Of a stretch of DNA of 64,000 bases, positions 44,376-52,417 are shown one piece after another. The position numbers and the translations under genes were made by a program. The notes under the pieces were generated by a model, which was given only the letters and a program-made list of their open reading frames with translations, searched no databases and had not been told where the DNA came from. Origin of the DNA: Bellilinea sp. (GTDB lineage: Bacteria; Chloroflexota; Anaerolineae; Anaerolineales; Anaerolineaceae); assembly GCA_026003615.1 (NCBI GenBank), contig BPHQ01000001.1, positions 496,001 to 560,000 on the forward strand, written 5' to 3'. Positions within the stretch are counted from its first letter, which is position 1. Each line of letters starts with the position of its first letter.

Positions 44376-45290
44376 ATGATTGACCAGGCGGATTCATCCA
44401 CTCATAAACCTATTGACGAACATGTTGAGGAAAACACAGGTGACGAAACCGAACATTCCGAGCCAGCCGACCGACCAATGCGGGCTGTTTTTCCTGTCAT
44501 CGAGGAACAAGAAGGGAACCAATCGCCGGCCTCGGAGGATTTTGTCACCCCAGAGCGAATTAAAGCTCTGCAAGAACGCGCCAGTGGTGCCTTGGAAAGG
44601 ATCAAAGAAGAGATCAACAAAATCGAGCTGGCCGATCAATTATTTGACAAAATTGAACGATCACGTCAAATGCTTTTCGAAGGAAAAAACAATTACGAAG
44701 AGTCTGAACGGCTGATTGTGGAAGTGGAACACCGGTTGGATTTCATCCAACGTGTGAAACAATCATCACGGACAGTTGGTTTGCGGCTTTTTTTCTATGA
44801 ACTATTTATTTTTGTGATATTGATTGCTGTGTTTGTTTTTACGAACATTGAACCGCAGGCTTCGATAATCAATCAAGCCAGCCCGTTTGCATCGGTCAAT
44901 CTGGTTCAATTTATCAACACTTTGTTATGGGGTGGCTTTGGGGGAGTAGTTGGTGCGTTTTACGCCTTGTGGAAACATGTTGCAGCCGAGCAGGATTTCG
45001 ATCCTCAATATGCTCTCTGGTATGTTACCAATCCTTTGTTGGGAATTGCTTTAGGCGCATTTGTCTTTCTGGTCTTTCAAGCAGGTTTCTTTTCCCTGAC
45101 AGCCGGCACTGAAGAAAGTGTAGCCATCCGCTCCGCGCTGGTCATTTATGTGTTTGCGTGGGTAAGTGGGTTCAAGCAGAATGTGGTTTATGAGATTGTC
45201 CGCCGAATTTTGGATGTCTTTCGGGTTGAGTTGGGTGGAAAGACATCGGAGAACCAGACAGGTAGCCCAGCGGAGAATAATGGAAAGTAA
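44376..45290 (+). CDS. Membrane protein of unknown function, acidic cytosolic N-terminus
   Basis: 304 aa. Residues 1-60 are acidic and disordered (Glu/Asp/Gln-rich), 60-125 charged helices with coiled-coil character, then about three or four transmembrane helices (RLFFYELFIFVILIAVFVF; LLWGGFGGVVGAFYALW; LLGIALGAFVFLVFQAGFF; ALVIYVFAWVSGF). I do not recognise the family; the Gly-rich second helix and TM topology resemble small membrane-remodelling or regulator proteins. It has its own strong promoter and GGAGG Shine-Dalgarno sequence, divergent from ftsH. Its stop abuts the convergent HAD-DinB stop. Confidence 0.85.
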   Translation: MIDQADSSTHKPIDEHVEENTGDETEHSEPADRPMRAVFPVIEEQEGNQSPASEDFVTPERIKALQERASGALERIKEEINKIELADQLFDKIERSRQMLFEGKNNYEESERLIVEVEHRLDFIQRVKQSSRTVGLRLFFYELFIFVILIAVFVFTNIEPQASIINQASPFASVNLVQFINTLLWGGFGGVVGAFYALWKHVAAEQDFDPQYALWYVTNPLLGIALGAFVFLVFQAGFFSLTAGTEESVAIRSALVIYVFAWVSGFKQNVVYEIVRRILDVFRVELGGKTSENQTGSPAENNGK

Positions 45291-46505
45291 TTACTCAGCC
45301 CTAATGATCTGAATCGTTTGCCAGGCTTGATTGATGTGGATACGGTCATGGGTGGCAACAAAACCGACCAATTCTTTCAAAGTCGTCGGTCCAAAAATAG
45401 CATGGCGAGCAGGTTTTTGCCAGTCTCTTTCATTTAGGTTGAGCAATTTACTGATAATTTCACTGCGCGCTTCAATAAATCCTTCTAGAGCGGAACGCCC
45501 GTTTTCCAAAATGCAATTTCGCTGCTCAACCCAGCCATCGGTCATTGCAGCGGGCAGAAAAGGCCGATTTTGGGTCAATATGGTTTGAATACGTTCCAGA
45601 TTAACCTCACGATCCACATCGCGCAAATGACATAATATTTCAGTGAAGCACCACTCTTTCGGTTCGGGGCGTTGGTTCCATTGATGTTCTGGAAGGAGTG
45701 AGGAAAATGTATGCAATGCAGCCGGTGTGGATTGGAGGGTCGCAAGGATTGCCGCCACACTTTCATAAGCAGGCACAGATTCTGCCTGGGCGATTGTATC
45801 TAACCAATCCAGTACTTCATCCAAAGAGCCGCTTTTGCTGAGAGAGTTTCGAGAGCCAAATTTTGGCGGGCTGCCCTCTTGGAATACATGATAAGTTGGT
45901 AACCCCAGTTGTTCGGCAGGTAGAATGTCGTCTTCGATACTATTACCAACCATCACGATGGGTGTTTGCGGCCAACGTAAGACGGCGAGGATTTCTGCAA
46001 AATAGGCTGGATGTGGTTTGCAGAAGTGAGAATTTTCGTAAGTGGTTACCAGCGCAAAGGGGAAACGACTTATTGGTAATCCGGCCCATTCCAGTCGTTG
46101 TTCGATTGCGGTTCGAGGAAAGAGTGGATTGGTAGCAATGACTACCTGCCAATTTCGTTCAAATGCACATTCAACCAGGCGGATTGCGGTTTCACGAGGC
46201 CGAGTTAATTCTTTCAGCAGGGGGAATTTCGTGTGGTAGAAATCATCAATGAGATTCTTTAAATCTTGTTTAGAGACCCCCAAAGCGGGGTAAAAAACCT
46301 GGTCGAAGGTAGATTCCAGGGTTCCAGCGGGTAACTGTTTATGAAGCATGGCATAAACAGCCTGTTGCATTGCCCATTGAAACTGTGCAGGAGCGATTAA
46401 CTCAGCCATTGAATCCGCCAGCATTTCAAAATAGCGTTGAATGAATGGCTGAATATCGTTATCCAGCAACGTATCATCTAAATCAAACAACACAGTCAGG
46501 GTCAT
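45291..46505 (-). CDS. HAD-family hydrolase fused to a DinB-like domain
   Basis: 404 aa. Residues 1-235 are a HAD phosphatase (FDLDDTLLDN with both Asp; ATNPLFPRTAI; KPHPAYFAEIL; VMVGNSIEDDI). Residues about 245-404 are a four-helix DinB/YfiT-like domain (AALHTFSSLLPEHQWNQRP; ILCHLRDVDREVNLERI; ELVGFVATHDRIHINQ) with His residues that could bind a metal (H in CHLRD and HDRIH). Metal-dependent thiol-handling activity is common in the DinB superfamily. Fusion with a HAD enzyme is unusual. Starts inside an ATGA overlap with the Cys-rich gene. Confidence 0.85.
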   Translation of the reverse strand: MTLTVLFDLDDTLLDNDIQPFIQRYFEMLADSMAELIAPAQFQWAMQQAVYAMLHKQLPAGTLESTFDQVFYPALGVSKQDLKNLIDDFYHTKFPLLKELTRPRETAIRLVECAFERNWQVVIATNPLFPRTAIEQRLEWAGLPISRFPFALVTTYENSHFCKPHPAYFAEILAVLRWPQTPIVMVGNSIEDDILPAEQLGLPTYHVFQEGSPPKFGSRNSLSKSGSLDEVLDWLDTIAQAESVPAYESVAAILATLQSTPAALHTFSSLLPEHQWNQRPEPKEWCFTEILCHLRDVDREVNLERIQTILTQNRPFLPAAMTDGWVEQRNCILENGRSALEGFIEARSEIISKLLNLNERDWQKPARHAIFGPTTLKELVGFVATHDRIHINQAWQTIQIIRAE

Positions 46506-46840
46506 GAAGTTTCTTGATCGGTGAATGGTGGTGGAAGGGGATGGCATTGGCCGCAACCGATATGCGGCTCAGCAACGACCTGGTAGGTTTTATTACAATA
46601 GGCATGGATGACCACTTTCCGGTTCATACCCAGAAAACCGCGGGTAACTTTGGCGTCCAAAACCATGTAAGGACAGGCGTTGGCTCTTTGGATACCCGGC
46701 ACCGGACAGGTTCTACATAAATCGGCTGTCCAATGATGGGGAGGAGGAGCATTACCAATCAGGCGACACTCCTCCCTTTTTCTTCCCCGATAATAGTCCC
46801 CATAAAAATAACTACACTCGAAACCCGCCGGGGTCTTCAT
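46502..46840 (-). CDS. Cys-rich small protein, predicted metal-binding
   Basis: 112 aa, eight Cys (9, 25, 42, 45, 56, 82, 96, 99) in pairs such as LCRTC and GCGQC, the pattern of a zinc or iron-sulfur protein with two sites. Not a family I can name. The central CPVPGIQRANACPYMVLDAKV is probably the conserved core. It sits 18 nt after efp and overlaps the HAD-DinB gene by 4 nt, so it is a real coupled gene despite its size. No good Shine-Dalgarno sequence is seen. Confidence 0.75.
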   Translation of the reverse strand: MKTPAGFECSYFYGDYYRGRKREECRLIGNAPPPHHWTADLCRTCPVPGIQRANACPYMVLDAKVTRGFLGMNRKVVIHAYCNKTYQVVAEPHIGCGQCHPLPPPFTDQETS

Positions 46841-46858
46841 TGAGAGGTGTACCTGATG

Positions 46859-47419
46859 TTATTGGACGCGGGTTACGTAGGTGCCAGTGCGTGTATCTAC
46901 CCGGATGATGTCACCCTCTTCCACAAAGTTGGGTACCTGGACCTGGATACCAGTTTCTACGGTGACGGTTTTGGTTACCCCGGTTGCGGTATCCCCACGT
47001 ACAGCAATTTCCGCGTAGGTTACTTTCAAATCCACTGTGGTAGGAAGTTCGACATCCAAGGCTTCGCTCCCGTAGAAGGTTAATTTGACCGGCATTTCCT
47101 CTTTGAGATAACCAGCAGCATCACCAAGGATTTCAGCCCGAATGGGGTACTGCTCAAAAGTTTCGGTGTCCATGAAGTAATAAATTTCACCGTCGTTATA
47201 CAGATATTGAGCATTGTGGTATTCAAGGCGCGCTTCGGGAACGCGATCACCGGAGGTGAAGGTCTTTTCCAGCGTGGCGCCGGTGCGTAAATTGCGGGCT
47301 TTGATGCGAATTGTGGCATTGCCACGACCGGGTTTATGATGGCTGTATTCAAGCACTTTATAGAGGTTGCCATCCAATTCGAAGGTTACACCTTTACGAA
47401 GATCATTGACGTCAATCAT
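46859..47419 (-). CDS. efp: Translation elongation factor P
   Basis: 186 aa, full three-domain EF-P. Rescues ribosomes stalled at polyproline runs, which are frequent in the Pro-rich exported proteins of this genome. The tip loop reads HHKPGRGNA, placing Arg32 where many EF-Ps have the modified Lys. The C-terminal OB domain ends PNFVEEGDIIRVDTRTGTYV. Own promoter: TTGCCA-17-TATAAT upstream. Confidence 0.96.
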   Translation of the reverse strand: MIDVNDLRKGVTFELDGNLYKVLEYSHHKPGRGNATIRIKARNLRTGATLEKTFTSGDRVPEARLEYHNAQYLYNDGEIYYFMDTETFEQYPIRAEILGDAAGYLKEEMPVKLTFYGSEALDVELPTTVDLKVTYAEIAVRGDTATGVTKTVTVETGIQVQVPNFVEEGDIIRVDTRTGTYVTRVQ

Positions 47420-47461
47420 ATATTCATTCCCTGTTTTTCAGTCTAGATTCAGAACGGGTAG

Positions 47462-47490
47462 ATTATAGCGCACAGCCGCGGGAGTGGCAA
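47462..47490 (-). promoter_or_regulatory. Promoter for efp
   Basis: On the minus strand TTGCCA (47490-47485), 17-nt spacer, TATAAT (47467-47462). Near-consensus. It sits right after the hpf terminator, so efp is independently expressed. Confidence 0.75.
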
Positions 47491-47491
47491 G

Positions 47492-47526
47492 TAAAAAAAA
47501 TCACACCCTTTGGCGAGGGTGTGATT
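47492..47526 (-). terminator. Intrinsic terminator of hpf
   Basis: Stem AATCACACCCT / AGGGTGTGATT (47499-47509 and 47516-47526), 6-nt loop. On the minus strand it is followed by a run of T8. Strong rho-independent terminator. Confidence 0.92.
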
Positions 47527-47544
47527 GGTTGTTTCGAGATGAAA

Positions 47545-48117
47545 TTAACCCAACTTTGGTTCGATCAACCCGTAGGTGCCATCCCGTCGGGTATAAAGGA
47601 CATTGATCGCATTGGTATTGGCATTATAAAAGACGAAGAAATCTTCATGTCCGAGCAGTTTCATTTGCTCAATGGCTTCCATTTCATCCATTGGAACCAG
47701 TGAAAATGTTTTGCGACGCGCGATGATGGGTGTTTCCTCAATATCGGTTGGGGACTCTTCAGCAACCGGTTCACGGGCAACCTCTGAAGCGGGTGTTCCA
47801 TCTCCCCGTCCGCGTTGCCGCTTTCCTTTGAACCTTGAAATCTGTCGCTGCATTTTATCAACAGCTTCATCAATCGCCGCAAAAAGGTCATCTGCACGTT
47901 CTTCAGCGCGTAAAATAAAACCCTTGCCACGAATGGTAATTTGCGCAACCTGTCGGTCAGAGGCACTTCTTGCCGATTTTACATAGGAAAGGTCTACGCG
48001 CGTATCTTCAACATCATTGATCAATTTGTTTAACTTGGAAACTTTTTTGGTGACATATTCCTGAATGCGATCGGTCAATTCCAGATTACGGGTAAATACT
48101 TCAATTTGGGGTGTCAT
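47545..48117 (-). CDS. hpf: Ribosome hibernation promoting factor, long form
   Basis: 190 aa. Long HPF: the N-terminal RaiA-like domain (IEVFTRNLELTDRIQEYVTKKV; GFILRAEERADDLFAAIDEAVDKMQRQ) binds the 30S decoding centre and the C-terminal domain (SLVPMDEMEAIEQMKLLGHEDFFVFYNA, in blocks) mediates 100S dimerisation. Middle linker is Arg/Gly then acidic. GGAGG Shine-Dalgarno sequence. A TATACT box (48177-48182, minus) lies over the end of comF and may be its promoter. The comF-hpf neighbourhood is also known from Bacillus. Confidence 0.95.
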   Translation of the reverse strand: MTPQIEVFTRNLELTDRIQEYVTKKVSKLNKLINDVEDTRVDLSYVKSARSASDRQVAQITIRGKGFILRAEERADDLFAAIDEAVDKMQRQISRFKGKRQRGRGDGTPASEVAREPVAEESPTDIEETPIIARRKTFSLVPMDEMEAIEQMKLLGHEDFFVFYNANTNAINVLYTRRDGTYGLIEPKLG

Positions 48118-48184
48118 TCCTTCCTCCTGAGAGTATGATTGGGGTAAGGCAAGTGGACGAACTGAGATTTTCTTCTAGTATACC

Positions 48185-48922
48185 TCAACTTGAATCGAGG
48201 TGAACCGTACGGGCTAGCGTGATTGCATACACTTTTCGAGCGCCGACGATTTTTAATGCTTCGGCACATGCCGAAAGTGTGGCGCTGGTGGTGGCAATAT
48301 CATCCACCAGCAAAATGGTCTTGTCCCGAACAAGATTAGCCAGGGCTGAGAATGCACCCCTGACGTTTTCACGTCTCTGTTCTGCACTCAATCCCACCTG
48401 ACTACGTGTTTCCCTTGTGCGAAACAGGGCTTTGTTGCTGTAAGGCGTGGAAATTGCCCAGCCAAGCAATTGAGCCAGTAATGCTGATTGATTGTAACCT
48501 CTTTCCCGAAGTCTTTGTGGACTGAGGGGGACGGGGCAAATTAAATCCACCTGCCAGTTTTGTTGGCGAATGAGGGAAATGAGAAAACGACTTAGCGTAT
48601 CTGCCAGTGGTAAATCATTTTCGTATTTGAGGTGATGAATGGTTTGTCGAAGAACGCCTTCGTACACAGCATACGAGCGCAATTGATCAAAGGCGGGTGT
48701 TGTAGACCGGCAATCGGGACAGATATCACTTGCACCAGGAAGATCACAGATGGGGCAAGCCCGTTGATGGTCAATAGGGATGACCTGGCTCTGACACGAA
48801 GCACAGAGCCTCTCACCGTGCTTTTTACACGCGGCACAGGAAGGAGGATACAGCCAGTCCATGGCAATCCAAAAGTAACTTTGGATTGCAAACAAAGGAG
48901 AGGCTTTCGTTAAGGTGTGCAT
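48185..48922 (-). CDS. comF: ComF-family phosphoribosyltransferase
   Basis: 245 aa (225 if it starts at 48862). A Zn-finger N-terminus (YPPSCAACKKHGERLCASCQ; RACPICDLPGASDICPDC) and a C-terminal PRTase domain with PRPP loop ILLVDDIATTSATL. Members are needed for DNA uptake in several bacteria, with an unresolved biochemical role. A 9-bp hairpin (CAATCCAAA/TTTGGATTG, 48865-48888) lies just before the internal ATG at 48862. A TATAAA box at 48938-48943 (minus) precedes 48922 by 15 nt, so the long start may be near-leaderless. Confidence 0.9.
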   Translation of the reverse strand: MHTLTKASPLFAIQSYFWIAMDWLYPPSCAACKKHGERLCASCQSQVIPIDHQRACPICDLPGASDICPDCRSTTPAFDQLRSYAVYEGVLRQTIHHLKYENDLPLADTLSRFLISLIRQQNWQVDLICPVPLSPQRLRERGYNQSALLAQLLGWAISTPYSNKALFRTRETRSQVGLSAEQRRENVRGAFSALANLVRDKTILLVDDIATTSATLSACAEALKIVGARKVYAITLARTVHLDSS

Positions 48923-48961
48923 GGATTGCCAGGCCGTTTTATAAGCCTGTACGATAATCGT

Positions 48962-48985
48962 TTTGGTGGTGAATTTGGTGGTGAA
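48962..48985. repeat. Tandem 12-bp direct repeat
   Basis: TTTGGTGGTGAA occurs twice back to back in the 75-nt gap between tadC and comF. No known function; may simply be slippage. Confidence 0.6.
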
Positions 48986-48997
48986 TTTTTCGAAATT

Positions 48998-49948
48998 TTA
49001 TTGGAACATTCCGCCGAGTGCCGATTGAAACAATCGAAGTGCTGCAGGTGTGAGCAGAACAATCATCAGGGAGGGGAAGATGAGGAGAGCCATCGGAATG
49101 AGCATTTTAAGTGGTGCTTTATGAGCCTCTTCTTCCGCTCGTTGGCGGCGTTTGACCCGCATTTGATCAGATTGTATGCGCAACACTTTAGCCAGACTGA
49201 CGCCTAATTGCTCAGACTGGATGACTGCCGCCACAAAACTGGTCATTTCTGGAATGCCAATGCGTTCTGCCATGTCCCGCAGGGCCTCACGACGGACTTT
49301 ACCCAGTTGAATTTCTTGAATGGTACGGGCGAAGGCGAAAGAGAGTTGGGATTCCCACTTCTCGCTTACTTTTGACATGGCGGCATCAAAACCCAGACCT
49401 GCTTCCACACAAATGGTCAACAGGTCAAGTGCATCCGGCATGGCCTTGCGAATTTCTTTCTGGCGGCGGGAGATTTTACTGGAAAGCCACAACTGAGGGA
49501 ACATGTAACCCAAACCGCCGAACAAAAAAGCAAATAATATTACACGCCCGAAGGGCCATTTTGTGGCACCAACCGTAAAAACAAGGACAACCAGACCGCC
49601 GAAAATCACTGCGCAAATCGCTTGCAAGGCAAGGATCATCGTGGCATCAATGTTGGCTGGGCTGCCAGCCAGTTCGAGTTTTCGGTTTATGGAATTGATC
49701 GCGTTTTGAGGTGTGAAACGAACTGCAAATTCACCCATCTTGCGAGCCATGGGATAAATCACTCTTTGGGTGAATGGTTGGGAAAGTTCCAATTTACGCA
49801 GATCAACCTGTTCACCGGTGCGGCTAAATTCTTCCAGCCGCGCTTGAAGTGCCCGCTCATTTGCCAGTTCGGGGTTGCGAAGCCCGATCACGGTCAAGAT
49901 AATTGCTCCAAGGATTACCAAACCACCGACAACGAATAAAATCCACAT
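48998..49948 (-). CDS. tadC: Tad secretion/pilus inner-membrane protein TadC
   Basis: 316 aa. Type II secretion F (T2SSF) protein, half of the inner-membrane platform of the Flp pilus. Four transmembrane segments (WILFVVGGLVILGAIILTVIG; LALQAICAVIFGGLVVLVF; VILFAFLFGGLGYMFP; PMALLIFPSLMIVLLTPAAL) and the cytosolic T2SSF helices (DALDLLTICVEAGLGFDAAMSKV; IQEIQLGKVRREALRDMAERI in blocks). Partner of TadB, 21 nt upstream. Last gene of the cpaB-cpaE-tadA-tadB-tadC run. Confidence 0.92.
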   Translation of the reverse strand: MWILFVVGGLVILGAIILTVIGLRNPELANERALQARLEEFSRTGEQVDLRKLELSQPFTQRVIYPMARKMGEFAVRFTPQNAINSINRKLELAGSPANIDATMILALQAICAVIFGGLVVLVFTVGATKWPFGRVILFAFLFGGLGYMFPQLWLSSKISRRQKEIRKAMPDALDLLTICVEAGLGFDAAMSKVSEKWESQLSFAFARTIQEIQLGKVRREALRDMAERIGIPEMTSFVAAVIQSEQLGVSLAKVLRIQSDQMRVKRRQRAEEEAHKAPLKMLIPMALLIFPSLMIVLLTPAALRLFQSALGGMFQ

Positions 49949-49969
49949 CTCAGCCTCCTAACTTATGAA

Positions 49970-50941
49970 CTATACTTCAATGTCGGCAAGTTTAGTCATC
50001 GTGAAGTAGCCGGATATAATGAGGATGGCGGCCACTCCCAATGCAATGTAACCGCAGGGGACGCTTTCTGGCTTGAAGAAGGTCATGATATAGTCGCGGT
50101 TGAGGAGATACAGGGTTGCAATCAGGATCAGTGGCAAGAGAGAAAGGAATTTGCCCGAATACATCACCTGGGTGGTAAGAACCCGAATCTCGCCTTTGAT
50201 TCTCACTCGTTCACGGATGGTGAACGAAATCGTATCGAGGATCTCAGCTAAATTACCACCCACCTCGCGCTGAACGTTGATTGCTGTGATGACCAGGTCA
50301 AGGTCATCGGATGGAATACGCTTGAGAAGATTATCGAGTGCCTTTTCCATCGGGATGCCCAGTTGCATTTCCTGTACAACGCGGTGAAATTCATCGCAGA
50401 TGGGCGGAGGTAATTCTTTTGAAACGGCTTCCATTGCCTGCATGGTGGAATAACCGGCTCGCAAGCCGTTGACCATCAGGTTGAGCATATCGGAAAGCTG
50501 TTCGTTAAAGCGGATGAGCCGTTTGTTTTGTTGTCGTTTAACGTAAAAGCGAGGTAAAAAGCCACCGATAATAGCACCAATGATGGCAGTGATGATATTG
50601 TATCCACCGATGACATAGCCCACCGCTGCCATCACGACGGTCGTGATAATAATTACAGCGATGAATTCCCCGGGGCGAAACCTCAGGTCAGCCCGGCTGA
50701 GTTCTTGTGAAATTCGGTCTCCCAGGGAGGAGCGTTCAACCCGCCGATTTAACCAATCGGTCAGAGGAGTGGAACGTCCTTTTTCACTCACAATTTCCTG
50801 TGATTGGGTTTCGACATAACGCCCCAGTCGTTCCTCAACCATGCTGCGTTCGCTGGTAACCGAAACGACAATTCCAAGAATCAAAAGCAGGAAGGCAAAT
50901 CCACCTCCGATCAGTAAAATCATAGTTGGGCTGAATATCAT
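49970..50941 (-). CDS. tadB: Tad secretion/pilus inner-membrane protein TadB
   Basis: 323 aa, T2SSF family, with TadC the platform that holds the motor. Hydrophobic N-terminus, a central membrane pair (FIAVIIITTVVMAAVGYVIGG; IITAIIGAIIGGFLPRFYV in blocks), the T2SSF cytosolic domain (LSDMLNLMVNGLRAGYSTMQAMEAVSKELPPP) and C-terminal helices. Shine-Dalgarno-like AGGTGA. Follows the ATPase gene by 48 nt. Confidence 0.92.
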   Translation of the reverse strand: MIFSPTMILLIGGGFAFLLLILGIVVSVTSERSMVEERLGRYVETQSQEIVSEKGRSTPLTDWLNRRVERSSLGDRISQELSRADLRFRPGEFIAVIIITTVVMAAVGYVIGGYNIITAIIGAIIGGFLPRFYVKRQQNKRLIRFNEQLSDMLNLMVNGLRAGYSTMQAMEAVSKELPPPICDEFHRVVQEMQLGIPMEKALDNLLKRIPSDDLDLVITAINVQREVGGNLAEILDTISFTIRERVRIKGEIRVLTTQVMYSGKFLSLLPLILIATLYLLNRDYIMTFFKPESVPCGYIALGVAAILIISGYFTMTKLADIEV

Positions 50942-50989
50942 AGGTTCACCTGCTTTCTGGCACTTGATGAGCCAAAATGCGTTTGGATC

Positions 50990-52393
50990 TTATCGTCTGC
51001 GGGATTCTCCCATCCCCCATATCGAGGGAGGAAGATGAATGCCGGCTGTCTCAATTTTCTCGTAGAACCTTGGACGCAATCCGGTGGGGCGTAAGCGTCC
51101 AATGACTTTACCATTCTCAAAACCAACCTGTTCAAACTGGTAAATATCCGACATGGTAATTACATCGCCTTCCATACCGGATACTTCACAAATGTTGACT
51201 ACCTTGCGGGTGCCGTCCCTCAAACGTTCTTGATGGACAATCACATCAATCGCCGATGAGACCTGTTCGCGAATGGCGCGAGAAGGCAAATCCATGCCGG
51301 CCATCATGACCATCGTTTCCAGGCGGGAGAGTGTGTCACGTGGACTGTTGGAGTGCAAGGTGGTCATGGAGCCATCATGACCGGTATTCATGGCTTGGAG
51401 CATGTCTAACGCGGCTTCATCGCGAATTTCACCGACGATAATGCGATCTGGGCGCATACGCAATGAGTTGATGACCAGCTGTCGAATGGTAATTTCGCCG
51501 CGTCCTTCAATGTTCGGTGGGCGAGACTCCAGCGTAACAACATGTTCTTGACGAAGTTGAAGTTCTGCGGCATTTTCGATGGTGATTATGCGTTCATCGG
51601 CAGGGATGAAACCGGAGAGTACGTTCAAAAGGGTGGTTTTTCCGGAGCCGGTACCTCCCGAAATGACAATATTTAATCGTGCTTTTACACAGGCATCCAA
51701 AAGCTGAATTGCCTCTGGGGTGATTGAACCAAATTGAATTAACTGATCCACAGTGATGGGATTTCGGGCAAATTTACGGATGGTAAGCACCGGACCAACC
51801 AGTGAAATGGGAGGTATCACCGCATTGACGCGAGAGCCATCCGGTAAACGGGCATCCACATAGGGAGAAGATTCGTCAATGCGCCTTCCTAAAGGCGCAA
51901 CGATGCGCTCAATAATACGCATCACATGTTCGTTATTTTCAAATGTTATCGGGGCTCGTTGGATTTTCCCTCGCCGTTCCACGTAGACGTTTTTCGCTCC
52001 GTTGACCATAATTTCTGTAATGCTGTCATCATCCAGCAAAGGTTGGAGCGGTCCAAAACCAAGAATTTCTGCAGCAATTTGCTCATACATCCTGGCTTTT
52101 TCGGGACGAGAAAGGACGATATTTTCCTCACTCAGGATTTGCTCAAATAATTCCTGAATAGTGCGGCGTACCTCGGCTGTGCGGGTTACATCCATATTGC
52201 TATCCAGGTTGGAAAGCAGTTTGTTTTGAACACGGACTTTCAAGTCCTGATAAGTATCCTGGGTGGTAGGCATTGAGGGAGTGCCAACACGCCGTGAAGG
52301 GATGGGCGAAGGAGGTGTGCTACCTCCGGGTACTTTTCCTCCCCCAGGAGGGTTTGGAGTTTGATCACCTTGAATACGTTTTAAGATGGACAT
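50990..52393 (-). CDS. tadA: Flp pilus assembly ATPase TadA/CpaF
   Basis: 467 aa. Secretion ATPase that powers pilus assembly. Walker [19 protein letters not shown], an Asp box ([13 protein letters not shown]), His box ([18 protein letters not shown]) and Walker B ([19 protein letters not shown]). Residues 1-45 are a Gly/Pro/Ser-rich disordered tail not typical of all CpaF. Sits between the CpaE-like regulator and TadB. Confidence 0.95.
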   Translation of the reverse strand: MSILKRIQGDQTPNPPGGGKVPGGSTPPSPIPSRRVGTPSMPTTQDTYQDLKVRVQNKLLSNLDSNMDVTRTAEVRRTIQELFEQILSEENIVLSRPEKARMYEQIAAEILGFGPLQPLLDDDSITEIMVNGAKNVYVERRGKIQRAPITFENNEHVMRIIERIVAPLGRRIDESSPYVDARLPDGSRVNAVIPPISLVGPVLTIRKFARNPITVDQLIQFGSITPEAIQLLDACVKARLNIVISGGTGSGKTTLLNVLSGFIPADERIITIENAAELQLRQEHVVTLESRPPNIEGRGEITIRQLVINSLRMRPDRIIVGEIRDEAALDMLQAMNTGHDGSMTTLHSNSPRDTLSRLETMVMMAGMDLPSRAIREQVSSAIDVIVHQERLRDGTRKVVNICEVSGMEGDVITMSDIYQFEQVGFENGKVIGRLRPTGLRPRFYEKIETAGIHLPPSIWGMGESRRR

Positions 52394-52417
52394 GGCTAAA
52401 TCTCCCCTGATTTACCT

